A DNA stretch of 64,000 bases, taken from contig NZ_JAFFZN010000014.1 of assembly GCF_017676385.1 (NCBI RefSeq), positions 62,001-126,000 of the forward strand. Reading direction: 5' to 3'. The notes under the pieces were generated by a model. It was not told the origin of the DNA. It made no database searches and was given only the letters and a program-made list of their open reading frames with translations. The DNA is from Streptomyces spirodelae. GTDB lineage: Bacteria > Actinomycetota > Actinomycetes > Streptomycetales > Streptomycetaceae. The translations under genes and the position numbers were made by a program. Positions within the stretch are counted from its first letter, which is position 1. The number at the start of each line of letters is the position of its first letter. Positions 54,421-62,848 of the stretch are shown here, piece after piece.

Positions 54421-55236
54421 ATGAACAGCCAGACGACCCCAGCCATCGAGCTAAGGGCGACGAGCAAAGCGTTCCGCACACCGTCGGGCCGGCTGCACAC
54501 CGCTGTCCGTGACCTGGACCTGACCGTTCGGCGAGGCGAGTTCGTCGCGGTGGTCGGCCCGACCGGATGCGGCAAGTCGACGACCCTGACGCTGGTCAGC
54601 GGTCTGGAAGAGCCCACGGAGGGCGAGGTGCTGGTGGCCGGGGAGCCGGTACGCGGCATCGGCGACAAGGTCGGCTTCGTCTTCCAGCAGGACGCCGTCT
54701 TCCCCTGGCGCACCGTGCTGTCGAACGTGATGGCGGGCCCCCGGTTCCGTGGCGTACCCAAGGCCGAGGCGAGGGAGCGGGCCCGCGAGTGGCTCGACCG
54801 CGTGGGCCTGGGGAGCTTCCAGGACCGCTATCCGCACCAGCTCTCCGGCGGCCAGCGCAAGCGGGTGGCGCTCGCGGCGACCTTCGTCAACGACCCGGAG
54901 CTGCTGCTGATGGACGAACCCTTCTCGGCGCTGGACGTACAGACCCGCGCGCTGATGTCGGACCAGCTGCTGGAGCTGTGGGCCGGGACCGGCGCCTCGG
55001 TCGTCTTCGTCACCCACGACCTGGAGGAGTCCATCGCACTGGCCGACAAGGTCGTGGTCATGACCGCGGGGCCGGCCACCGTCAAGGAGGTCTTCGCCAT
55101 CGATCTTCCCCGGCCGCGCAAGGTCGAGGAGGTACGGCTGGAGCCGCGGTTCGTCGAGATCTACCGGGAACTGTGGTCCTCGCTCGGCGAAGAGGTCCGC
55201 ATCACCCGTGAGAGGGGTGCCGCAGATGTCGCCTGA
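54421..55236 (+). CDS. NitT/TauT-type ABC transporter ATP-binding protein
   Basis: This 271-aa protein starts at ATG 54421. There is no obvious ribosome binding site, so it may be leaderless or translated weakly. It has Walker A VGPTGCGKST, Q-loop FVFQQDAVFPWRTVLSNV, signature LSGGQRKRVAL, Walker B LLLMDEPFSAL and H-loop VFVTHDLEESI. These are typical of SsuB/TauB/NrtD-type ATPases for nitrate, taurine, sulfonates or thiamine precursors. It overlaps the permease by 11 nt. Confidence 0.88.
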   Translation: MNSQTTPAIELRATSKAFRTPSGRLHTAVRDLDLTVRRGEFVAVVGPTGCGKSTTLTLVSGLEEPTEGEVLVAGEPVRGIGDKVGFVFQQDAVFPWRTVLSNVMAGPRFRGVPKAEARERAREWLDRVGLGSFQDRYPHQLSGGQRKRVALAATFVNDPELLLMDEPFSALDVQTRALMSDQLLELWAGTGASVVFVTHDLEESIALADKVVVMTAGPATVKEVFAIDLPRPRKVEEVRLEPRFVEIYRELWSSLGEEVRITRERGAADVA

Positions 55237-56104
55237 GACCATCGCAGCGCCGGCCGCCGCCGAGGAGCACAAGAGCCCCGGCACCGAGCGCACCCAGGCC
55301 AGGGAACGGGCGGCGCGCAACCGCAGGCTCCTGGTGTACAGCACCCGGGTGGTGCTGTTCGTCGCCGTGGTCGGCCTGTGGGAGGTGCTCGCCAGGACCG
55401 CCGTCATCGACCCGTTCAACTTCTCCATGCCGTCCAAGATCTGGGACCAGATCCGGCAGTGGGCACTGAACGGCACTCCGCAGGGCCCCCTGTGGGAGCA
55501 GATCTGGTACACGCTCTACGAGGCGCTGCTGGGCTGGGTCCTCGGCGTCTTCGGCGGTGTGGTGCTGGGCATCGCGCTCGGCAGGATTCGCTTCCTGGCC
55601 GATGTGGTGGGCCCGTACATCAAGGTGCTCAACGCGCTGCCGCGGATCGTCCTCGCGCCGATCTTCCTGATCTGGTTCGGCCTCGGCCCTGCCTCGAAGG
55701 TCGCCTCAGCCGTGGTGCTGGTCTTCTTCCCCGTCTTCTTCAACGCCTTCCAGGGCGCGCGGGAGGTCGACCGCAACCTGGTCGACAACTCGCGGATTCT
55801 CGGCGCGAGCAACCGGCAGGTCACCCTGCACGTGGTGATCCCCTCCGCCACGTCGTGGATCTTCACCAGCCTGCATGTCAGCTTCGGCTTCGCGCTGATC
55901 GGCGCGATCGTCGGCGAGTACATCGGCGCGACCAAGGGCCTCGGCCTGCTGGTCTCCGCCTCGCAGGGCACCTTCAACGCCGCCGGGGTGTACGCCGCGA
56001 TGGTGATCCTCGCCGTGGTGGCGCTGCTGGCCGAAGGGCTGCTGGCCTTCCTGGAGAAACGGCTCTTCCGCTGGAAGCCGGTCGAGTCCGGCACCGCCCG
56101 CTGA
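55226..56104 (+). CDS. NitT/TauT-type ABC transporter permease
   Basis: This 292-aa membrane protein starts at ATG 55226, preceded by GAGAGGGG; GTG 55208 is an alternative. An N-terminal hydrophilic segment of about 35 residues leads into about six helices. The EAA loop appears as NLVDNSRILGASNRQVTLHV and a further family segment is VGEYIGATKGLGLLVSASQG. It forms the import channel with the upstream ATPase and the downstream binding protein. Confidence 0.88.
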   Translation: MSPETIAAPAAAEEHKSPGTERTQARERAARNRRLLVYSTRVVLFVAVVGLWEVLARTAVIDPFNFSMPSKIWDQIRQWALNGTPQGPLWEQIWYTLYEALLGWVLGVFGGVVLGIALGRIRFLADVVGPYIKVLNALPRIVLAPIFLIWFGLGPASKVASAVVLVFFPVFFNAFQGAREVDRNLVDNSRILGASNRQVTLHVVIPSATSWIFTSLHVSFGFALIGAIVGEYIGATKGLGLLVSASQGTFNAAGVYAAMVILAVVALLAEGLLAFLEKRLFRWKPVESGTAR

Positions 56105-56191
56105 CCGTCCGACGCTCCCTCCCTCTTCTCCCTCCCTCCTCTTGCTTCCTCCCCTCCCGCATCCCTTCTCCCGCTCCCCGAAGGACTCGTC

Positions 56192-57229
56192 ATGCGCAAG
56201 AATGCCAGGCTCGCCGCCGTGTCGGTCGCCGCGACGCTCGCCCTCACCTCCCTCAGCGCCTGCGGAGGCGGCTCCGCCGCCTCCGACGAGGCGAAGAGCG
56301 GCGGCAAGGTGAAGATCATGGTGGGCGGCCTCGACAAGGTGATCTACCTGCCCGCGATGCTCACCAAGCGGCTCGGCTACTTCAAGGACGAGGGTGTCGA
56401 CGTCGAACTGCTCACCGAGCCGGCCGGCGTACAGGCCACCACCTCGCTCGTCTCCGGCGACGTGCAGGGCGTCGTCGGCTTCTACGACCACACCCTCGAC
56501 CTCCAGGCCAAGGGCAAGCAGGTGGAGTCGGTCGTCCAGCTCTCCCACGCGCCGGGAGAGGTGGAGATGGTCTCCACGAAGGCCGCCGGGGACATCACCT
56601 CGCCCAAGGACTTCAAGGGCAAGAAGCTCGGTGTCACCGGCCTGGGGTCCTCGACCGACTTCCTCACCAAGTACCTCGCCGTCCACAACGGGGTGCCGAC
56701 CAACCAGATCACCCCGGTCGCCGTCGGCGCGGGACAGACCTTCATCTCCGCGCTGAAGAAGGGCTCGATCCAGGGCGGGATGACCACGGAGCCCACCGTC
56801 AGTCAGGTGCTCGACAAGAAGCTCGGCAAGGTGCTGGTCGACATGCGCACCCCGGAGGGCTCCAAGAAGGCGCTCGGCGGCACCTATCCCTCCTCCAGCC
56901 TGTACATGAACACCGAGTGGGCCAACAGCCACAAGGAGACGGTGCAGAAGCTGGCCAACGCCTTCGTCAAGACGCTCAAGTGGATGTCGAAGCACACGCC
57001 CGAAGAGATCGCCGCGAAGATGCCGTCCGACTACGCGCAGGGCGGCAAGGAGCTGTACGCGCAGTCGATCAAGAACACGCTGCCGATGTTCACCACGGAC
57101 GGAGTCATGCCGGCGGACGGGCCCAGGACAGTCGAGCGCGTGCTGAAGGCGTTCAACCCGAACCTGAAGAACACCACCATCGACCTGAAGAAGACCTACA
57201 CCACCGAGTTCGTCGAGAAGGCCAAGTGA
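56192..57229 (+). CDS. NitT/TauT-type ABC transporter substrate-binding lipoprotein
   Basis: This 345-aa lipoprotein has lipobox SLSACGGGSAA after a clear signal peptide, and an ATG seven bases after GAAGGAC. The mature protein has the SsuA/THI5-like NMT1 fold: LDKVIYLPAMLTKRLGYFKD, GVQATTSLVSGDVQGVVGFY and LGVTGLGSSTDFLTKYLAVH. It captures the substrate for the importer. Relatives bind nitrate, taurine, aliphatic sulfonates or pyrimidine precursors, so the ligand is open; the neighbouring CitA-type sensor may favour a carboxylate or aromatic acid. Confidence 0.88.
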   Translation: MRKNARLAAVSVAATLALTSLSACGGGSAASDEAKSGGKVKIMVGGLDKVIYLPAMLTKRLGYFKDEGVDVELLTEPAGVQATTSLVSGDVQGVVGFYDHTLDLQAKGKQVESVVQLSHAPGEVEMVSTKAAGDITSPKDFKGKKLGVTGLGSSTDFLTKYLAVHNGVPTNQITPVAVGAGQTFISALKKGSIQGGMTTEPTVSQVLDKKLGKVLVDMRTPEGSKKALGGTYPSSSLYMNTEWANSHKETVQKLANAFVKTLKWMSKHTPEEIAAKMPSDYAQGGKELYAQSIKNTLPMFTTDGVMPADGPRTVERVLKAFNPNLKNTTIDLKKTYTTEFVEKAK

Positions 57230-57265
57230 CGGCGGCCGCACTCCGGCCCAGGCTGCGTCCGTGAC

Positions 57266-57305
57266 GTGCGGGTGGGCCCGGCAGCGCTGCCGGGCCCACC
57301 CGCAC
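57266..57305. terminator. Perfect 40-nt palindrome, bidirectional terminator
   Basis: The 20 bases 57266-57285 are the exact reverse complement of 57286-57305, starting GTGCGGGTGG and meeting at CAGC|GCTG. It can fold into a hairpin on either strand. It lies between the convergent binding-protein gene and the 57338-58996 gene. There is no T-tract, but long GC-rich hairpins of this type are typical streptomycete terminators. Confidence 0.75.
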
Positions 57306-57337
57306 CTCACGCCGTGACCGAAGCGGTCCGGCTCCGC

Positions 57338-58996
57338 TCAGCCGTCCAGCCAGTCACCGCCGACCGCGGTCGGTGCGAAACCCTGGGCGTTCCACAGGAA
57401 GTGGGGGTGCGCGCAGCCGAACATGTAGGCGAGCAGTGCGGTGTCCTCCTTCCAGGTGGGGGGCCTGTGCAGCGTGTGGAACAGCTCGGCGCCCACGCGG
57501 CCGGAGTCGGTCTGGACCTCGCGCGCCCCCTCACCGCCCGCCAGCGCCGCCGCGACAGCGGCTATGTAAGTGCGGCGCAGTATCTCCCAGACGATGTCGA
57601 CGTCACCGTGCCACTCCCCGTGCAGGGCCTCGAACACGGCCAGCTCGCGCTCGAACATCCGCCACACTTGCGGGTGTTGCTCGCGGCAGCGCGCCGCGAG
57701 TAACGCCGCGCGTTCACCGAGACGGTCCACAGCGGGGGAGCAGCCGGCGCGCAGGGTGACGCCCGCGGTCAGCAGCCCCGCGCAGGCGTTGGGCTCGATG
57801 CCGCACAGCAGACAGCCCTCCAGGGGAGGCAGGCCGCTGGTGATCCCGTCGAACCACAGGGCGTGCCGCCCGGTCAGCCCCTCCCACACCACCGTGGTGC
57901 CCATCAGCCAGGTGTTCCACAGCAGGCCGTGCGCCTCCGGCATGCACCCGTACTTGATCAGGGCGACGACGCAGGCCCCGTACATGGCCTTCTCGTGCGT
58001 GGACATGGCGCTCAGCCAGAAGTTGCTGGCTTCCCCGGTGACCGCGTCGGCGCGTGCGTCGGTCATGTCGTTGAGCACCCGGCACAGGACCAGGGCGGCG
58101 AGGTGCTCCTCCTGCCAGAGCTCGGCGTCCGGGGAGACGTGCCAGAACAGGCAGTCCATGAGCTGGAGCAGGGTGTAGGCCGCCTTGTCCAGCGGTGTCT
58201 CCTGCGGGAGCGCGACAGCGCCCGCCACGTGCTGCTTGAGCCAGTACTCGTCGACCGACCGCTTGTAGGCGGCGTAGAGCCCGCAGATCAGGGCGCGCGC
58301 CCCGTTGGTCGTACGGTCCTCGGCGAGGCGCTGCCGGACGACCCGCGCGGTCTCGGAGACCTCGATCGCCGCCTCGACGCGCTTGTACTCGTGCAGCACC
58401 AGGATGTCGTCCTGGTGCCGGAACCTGAGGCCCAGGTCCCGGTCCGAGTCGTTCATCTTCCGGGTCCACACCCAGCCCCCGGTCAGCACGCTGTCCAATT
58501 CTTTCCGGAAGGGCCAGGTCTTGACCGACAGTGGCTGCCCGTCGCTGCGGCGCCAGTCGTAGTCGGCGAGGCTGCGGGTGAGCGGTTTGGGCAAGTGGGC
58601 GCAGAGCGTACAGGTGCACGAATCGTCGTAGGTGGTGGTATCCGTACCCAGGGCCCGCTCGCGCCAGGCGCCTTCCAGCAGTTCGCACGAGAGTCGGCAC
58701 AACCGGACACCGGTCTCGACGCCGGGAAATGCGCGCTGAATGACGGCGAGGCATTCGTCCAGCCTGCGCAGGCGCTCTTTACCGTGCTCATCGGGCCCGG
58801 GGAATTGCCGGGGTGCGCGGGCCAGTGCTCCTTCCAGCGGGAATGCCACTGCGGCACGGTGCCGTTCGTCCCGGCAAGCCGATCGGTCCCGGCGGGCGAC
58901 GCCTGATTCCTCCCGGCGTTTGTACTCTCCCCCGCAACTCCTTACGGCACTTCTGACCATCTCTGCCAGTTCGCCGCTTGTTCCGCTTCGTCGCAT
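57338..58996 (-). CDS. Unrecognised protein next to a conservon (possible terpene-synthase-like helical fold)
   Basis: This 552-aa protein has its start at the ATG complementary to 58994-58996, eight bases after AGGAGG. I do not recognise its family. A basic N-terminus of about 60 residues is followed by a Cys cluster (DDSCTCTLCAHLPKPL, about residue 125). The middle is mainly helical (GARALICGLYAAYKRSVDEY, TLLQLMDCLFWHVSPDAE). The stretch LCRVLNDMTDARADAVTGEA (about residue 310) is reminiscent of the NDxxSxxxE metal motif of class I terpene synthases but does not match it exactly. Conservons are often near terpene or P450 genes, which makes this idea worth testing but not supported. It is convergent to the ABC operon. 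Confidence 0.55.
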   Translation of the reverse strand: MRRSGTSGELAEMVRSAVRSCGGEYKRREESGVARRDRSACRDERHRAAVAFPLEGALARAPRQFPGPDEHGKERLRRLDECLAVIQRAFPGVETGVRLCRLSCELLEGAWRERALGTDTTTYDDSCTCTLCAHLPKPLTRSLADYDWRRSDGQPLSVKTWPFRKELDSVLTGGWVWTRKMNDSDRDLGLRFRHQDDILVLHEYKRVEAAIEVSETARVVRQRLAEDRTTNGARALICGLYAAYKRSVDEYWLKQHVAGAVALPQETPLDKAAYTLLQLMDCLFWHVSPDAELWQEEHLAALVLCRVLNDMTDARADAVTGEASNFWLSAMSTHEKAMYGACVVALIKYGCMPEAHGLLWNTWLMGTTVVWEGLTGRHALWFDGITSGLPPLEGCLLCGIEPNACAGLLTAGVTLRAGCSPAVDRLGERAALLAARCREQHPQVWRMFERELAVFEALHGEWHGDVDIVWEILRRTYIAAVAAALAGGEGAREVQTDSGRVGAELFHTLHRPPTWKEDTALLAYMFGCAHPHFLWNAQGFAPTAVGGDWLDG

Positions 58997-59733
58997 CGGT
59001 GAGTCCTCCTGCTCTGGTGGGAACGCTCACGTCGGTACTGCGTGCTGGACTGTCATACGCGGTGCGGTGGTGCCTGCGGTGCAGCAGCGTTTCTCGTGTA
59101 CACGGCCGAACCGCTGGGTGAACATGTCTGCTCGAACTCTCGGAGCAGGTCAAGCAGTAGGCGGCGGCTGGCCGGCCCGCCGGCCGCGAGGTCCGCGGTG
59201 CGGTGGGCCCGACGGGGCGCGTGAGGGGGGTGCCGCCGGTTGCTAGGGCCAGTCTCCCCACAATTCGCGGATGCATCCGGGAAGGGGCGCACAACCGGCG
59301 TCGGCCGCCCCCAGCCGCTCAAAAACCAGCGGAACCGGTCATAAAAATATCATCGACCAATAAGAAACGGTCGGAAAGCGCTGACTCGGCGGTCAGAACG
59401 GATCACCGAACGATCCCGGCTGCCGAGATGGTTCTCCGAGGGGGCCGGGCCTGGGAATCCCGCACGGTATTCGAACGGGAATCCGGAGATGTTTGGCAGA
59501 ACACGGCATCTCCTGCGGGGCGCCGCCAGTTGTCGCTAAGCTCCCGCACTCCCGGCGAGTTGACGCACTCGCAGGGAGCCGTGGCCTGTCGTCGACAACT
59601 CCGTGCCTCCGGTGGAAAAGGAGCCGGACCAGCAGCAGGCCAGATCGGTGAGTGCCGCCTCCCGTAGGGCACCGGCTGTACGGCGAGTGCGTTTCCGACC
59701 CGCCCCGCTCGAGCAAATTGGTTGAGGACCCAC
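58997..59733. other. Divergent intergenic region upstream of the conservon
   Basis: About 740 bp separate the unknown gene from cvnA. No frame has a domain or codon bias. An inverted repeat (CTGCTC...GAGCAG at about 59129-59149) and a TTGACG at 59560-59565 without a good -10 partner are the only structures seen. It should hold both divergent promoters, and the length suggests regulatory complexity. Confidence 0.45.
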
Positions 59734-61473
59734 ATGGAACTTGCCACGAATCCACCCGCGGCCCGGCTGCCCGCCGCCTGGTACGCGTGGTGGTCACTGC
59801 CCGCAGCGATATGCATGGCCACGGCCGTGGTGATGGCCGTGGGACCGGCCGACGGCCGGCCGGCCGTGCTCCTCGTCGGAGTGGCGGTCACAGCGGCCGC
59901 GGCCGTCTGTGTCGAGCGCCTGCTCAACGGCGAACTCCGCGCCCGCCGAGCCGCCCTGGAGCACCAGGCGCAGACCGCGGGGGAAAGGGAGGAGGCCAGG
60001 CAGCGGCTGGTGTCGATGGAAGCCCGGCACGCCACCGAGGTCTCCTCGCTGCAAGAGCAGCTCTCCGGGCTGACCGAGCTGCACAAGGCCCTACTCGTGC
60101 GCATCGCCGAGGAGTTCCTGCCCAGGGCGGTCGACGACCTGCGCGCCGGTCAGGCCATGGACGACCTGCTGCGCCCGCTGGCCAAGGACCCCGACATCCC
60201 CGACGACTTCCGCCCCACGCTCAGGAAGCTGCTGCGGTTCGCCATGCTGGCCATCGAGGAGGAGTTCGACCGCAGCTCCTCCGCGCGGCACTCCGTGGTG
60301 AGCATCGGCAGCCGGATGCAGGTGTACACGAGCAAGCTCCGTGCCCAACTGCACGAGATGCAGGGCGTGCACGGCAATCTGCCGACTGTCGCCCAGGACC
60401 TGATGGAGCTGGACCAGGAGCTGGGCCCGGCCGACTGTCTGGCGGCCAGCATCGTCGTACTGGGCGGCGCCTCCCGGCCGGGTCGCGCATGGCAGACCCC
60501 TCAGCCGCTGATCAGTGTGGTCCGCGGCGGCATGGGGCGGATCAAGGAGTACCGGCGCGTCAAGCTGCGGCGCCTTCCCGAGCTGGCGGTGGACGGCGGT
60601 CTGGTCGACCACCTCACGCTGATCCTCGCCCATCTGATGGACAACGGGACGCGGTACTCGCCCCCGGCGGAGACGGTGTTCGTCTCCGCGCGCGAGGTGC
60701 CCAACGGGCTGGGCATCGAGGTGCAGGACGCCGGAACGGGGCTCAGGGCGGAGAAGCGGCGCCAGGCCCTGCGACTGCTGAACGGTGTGCCCGTCGGCGC
60801 CGGACCCGGCGACCTGGCGGAGGACGCGCAGCTCGGCCTGCGCGTGGTGGGCAACCTCGCCCGCAAGTACGGCATCACGGTGACGTTCGACGACTCGCCC
60901 TGGCTCGGGACCGCCGCGGTCGTGGTGGTTCCGAACAAGTACATCAAGCCCCTCGACGGGCCCCGGTACCCCGATCCGCCGTCGGTGCGCGCCGCCATGG
61001 CCCGACGACGGGCCCAGGCGGCCAAGCCGGCTCCGTCTCCCAGGCAGATTCCGTCTCCATCCCCGTCCTCGTCTCCCTCACCCTCACCCTCTCCGGCTCC
61101 GGAGCCCGCCATCCCCGCACCGTCCGTCGGCCGGGAGTACCGGCCCGTCCTCGACGACGATGACGACGCGCTGGTCTCGGGCACCACGCCGGGCGGCCTG
61201 CCCAAGCGGAGCAAGAGCGCCACGGGTTCACCGGGTCCGGGCAACGGCCTGCACACCGGATCGGCCGACACCTCCAGCGTGCCGCCGGAGGAGTCCTTCA
61301 CCGGGCTGGCCGCCTTCGTGTCCGGCTGCAGCCCGACGAAGGCCCCCGACTCCGCGAACACCTCCGGCTCGGTGAACGCCTCGGGCAACGGTTCGCAGAG
61401 CGCTTCCGGCAGCTGCCCGGCGGACCCGTCCGCCCCGAACGCCCGCCCTGACGAGCAACCAGAGAGTGACTAG
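59734..61473 (+). CDS. cvnA: Conservon sensor-like ATPase CvnA
   Basis: This 579-aa protein has its start at ATG 59734, after GAGGA; a longer in-frame start is 12 nt upstream. Two transmembrane segments near the N-terminus (about 14-60; YAWWSLPAAICMATAVVMAV) are followed by a coiled-coil (about 75-130) and a HATPase-like domain (about 280-410; LILAHLMDNGTRYSPPAETV, LGIEVQDAGTGLRAEKR, LGLRVVGNLARKYG). There is no HisKA domain, as in other CvnA proteins. The C-terminal about 150 residues are a Pro/Ser-rich tail. In conservons CvnA is the membrane-bound sensor that works with the small CvnB-D proteins in a G-protein-like signalling complex. Confidence 0.9.
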   Translation: MELATNPPAARLPAAWYAWWSLPAAICMATAVVMAVGPADGRPAVLLVGVAVTAAAAVCVERLLNGELRARRAALEHQAQTAGEREEARQRLVSMEARHATEVSSLQEQLSGLTELHKALLVRIAEEFLPRAVDDLRAGQAMDDLLRPLAKDPDIPDDFRPTLRKLLRFAMLAIEEEFDRSSSARHSVVSIGSRMQVYTSKLRAQLHEMQGVHGNLPTVAQDLMELDQELGPADCLAASIVVLGGASRPGRAWQTPQPLISVVRGGMGRIKEYRRVKLRRLPELAVDGGLVDHLTLILAHLMDNGTRYSPPAETVFVSAREVPNGLGIEVQDAGTGLRAEKRRQALRLLNGVPVGAGPGDLAEDAQLGLRVVGNLARKYGITVTFDDSPWLGTAAVVVVPNKYIKPLDGPRYPDPPSVRAAMARRRAQAAKPAPSPRQIPSPSPSSSPSPSPSPAPEPAIPAPSVGREYRPVLDDDDDALVSGTTPGGLPKRSKSATGSPGPGNGLHTGSADTSSVPPEESFTGLAAFVSGCSPTKAPDSANTSGSVNASGNGSQSASGSCPADPSAPNARPDEQPESD

Positions 61474-61477
61474 CCAC

Positions 61478-61882
61478 ATGACGCAGTATCAGTCCGACCT
61501 GAGCTGGGCGCTCCGCGACCTGGCGGAGAGCATCCAGGAGATCCGCTTCGCACTGGTGGCCTCCTCGGACGGGAAGGCCATCACCTCCTTCGGCGCCGAC
61601 CCCGACGACACCGACCGGTTCGCCGCCATCGTCGCGGGCCTCCAGTCGCTGGCCCAGCCGGTCGCCGAGAAATTCCCCAACCACAAGGGCCAGTTGCGGC
61701 TGGCCGGGATCGAGGTCGACGGTGGACACCTGTTCGTCGTACGCGCCGGTAACGAGACCTACCTGGGAGTGCTGGCCAGGACCGGTATCGACCAGGGGGT
61801 GCTCGGGCACCAGATGAGGGACTGCGCCCGCAGGATGGGCGACCTCCTCGGCACCGTTCCCCGCCAGGAGCAGCCTGGATGA
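61478..61882 (+). CDS. cvnB: Conservon roadblock/LC7 protein CvnB
   Basis: This 134-aa protein starts at ATG 61478; GTG 61466 is an alternative. It carries the roadblock/LC7 domain: LSWALRDLAESIQEIRFALV, then ASSDGKAITSFGAD and HLFVVRAGNETYLGVLA. Roadblock proteins act as partners or regulators of small GTPases. In conservons CvnB is likely the regulator of the CvnD GTPase. It overlaps cvnC by 4 nt. Confidence 0.92.
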   Translation: MTQYQSDLSWALRDLAESIQEIRFALVASSDGKAITSFGADPDDTDRFAAIVAGLQSLAQPVAEKFPNHKGQLRLAGIEVDGGHLFVVRAGNETYLGVLARTGIDQGVLGHQMRDCARRMGDLLGTVPRQEQPG

Positions 61883-62247
61883 CAGAGCCGCAAGTGCGCT
61901 CGGGACGGCCAGGACTGGAGCGCTACTACATACTCACCGAGGGGCGCGCCGCACCTGTCGGGGACGCGTCGAGCCTGGATGTGGCCACGCTCGTCGTCGC
62001 GTGCTCCGCGCCCGAACCGGGGATCGAGCCCGAGCAGGACGCCGTCCTGCGCTGGTGCCGCGACCCGTTGTCGGTGGCCGAACTGGGCGCGCATCTCGAA
62101 CTGCCCTTCAACATTCTCTCGGTGCTGCTGGCCGACCTGCTGAACAGAGGTCTGGTGCAGGCCCGTGACCCGCTCGCGGGTACGGGCGACCGCGGGCCCG
62201 ACCTCACGCTCCTCGAGGAGGTACTCAGTGGACTACAACGGCTTTGA
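61879..62247 (+). CDS. cvnC: Conservon DUF742 protein CvnC
   Basis: This 122-aa DUF742 protein starts with ATG overlapping the cvnB stop as ATGA. It shows RPGLERYYILTEGRAAPVGD and the winged-helix-like ELGAHLELPFNILSVLLADL, then LNRGLVQARDP. The biochemical role is unknown; it is a constant member of conservon operons. Its last 20 nt overlap the start of cvnD. Confidence 0.92.
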   Translation: MTEPQVRSGRPGLERYYILTEGRAAPVGDASSLDVATLVVACSAPEPGIEPEQDAVLRWCRDPLSVAELGAHLELPFNILSVLLADLLNRGLVQARDPLAGTGDRGPDLTLLEEVLSGLQRL

Positions 62248-62848
62248 CCGGCCCGCGCCTCCGCAACGGGCGGAGGCGCTGCACGCGGAGAGCCGGTCGG
62301 TCAAAGTGATGGTCGCGGGCGGCTTCGGCACCGGGAAGACGACCATGGTCGGCTCGGTCAGCGAGATCGTGCCGCTCACCACCGAGGAGACTCTCACCCA
62401 GGCCAGCGCCGGCGTCGACGACCTGGTCGGTGTCGCGGACAAGAAGAGCACCACCGTCAGCCTCGACTTCGGCCGGATCAGCCTCAACGAGCAGTTGGTG
62501 CTCTATCTGTTCGGCACGCCGGGCCAGGAGCGGTTCTGGTTCCTGTGGAACGGCCTGTTCAAGGGCGCTCTCGGCGCGGTCGTCCTGGTGGACACCCGGC
62601 GGTTGCAGTCCAGCTTCCGGGCCATCGAGGAGATGGAGAGACTGGATGTGCCGTTCGTCATCGCCCTCAACATCTTCCCTGATGCCCGCGATCACCCTGT
62701 CGAGGAGGTGCGCGAGGCGCTGGCCGTCTCGCCGCACACCCCGATCATCAGCTGTGACGCGCGCGACCGGGCGTCGAGCCGCGATGTGCTGATCGCGCTC
62801 GTCCGCCATATCAAGGAACGGTCTGCTGCCGCATTGGAGCCCCGATGA
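62228..62848 (+). CDS. cvnD: Conservon small GTPase-like ATP/GTP-binding protein CvnD
   Basis: This 206-aa protein has a GTG 62228 start, preceded by GAGGAGG within the cvnC end. It has P-loop VAGGFGTGKTTMVGSVSEIV, G3-like YLFGTPGQERFWFLWNG and guanine-specificity region FVIALNIFPDARDHP. It is the Ras-like switch of the conservon, acting with CvnA-C to relay an unknown signal at the membrane. It overlaps the P450 start as ATGA. Confidence 0.93.
   Translation: MDYNGFDRPAPPQRAEALHAESRSVKVMVAGGFGTGKTTMVGSVSEIVPLTTEETLTQASAGVDDLVGVADKKSTTVSLDFGRISLNEQLVLYLFGTPGQERFWFLWNGLFKGALGAVVLVDTRRLQSSFRAIEEMERLDVPFVIALNIFPDARDHPVEEVREALAVSPHTPIISCDARDRASSRDVLIALVRHIKERSAAALEPR

Noticed and set aside
57338..58996. 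Confident annotation as a terpene synthase
   Set aside because: The aspartate-rich motif is missing and the NDxxSxxxE-like motif is imperfect; only a possibility.
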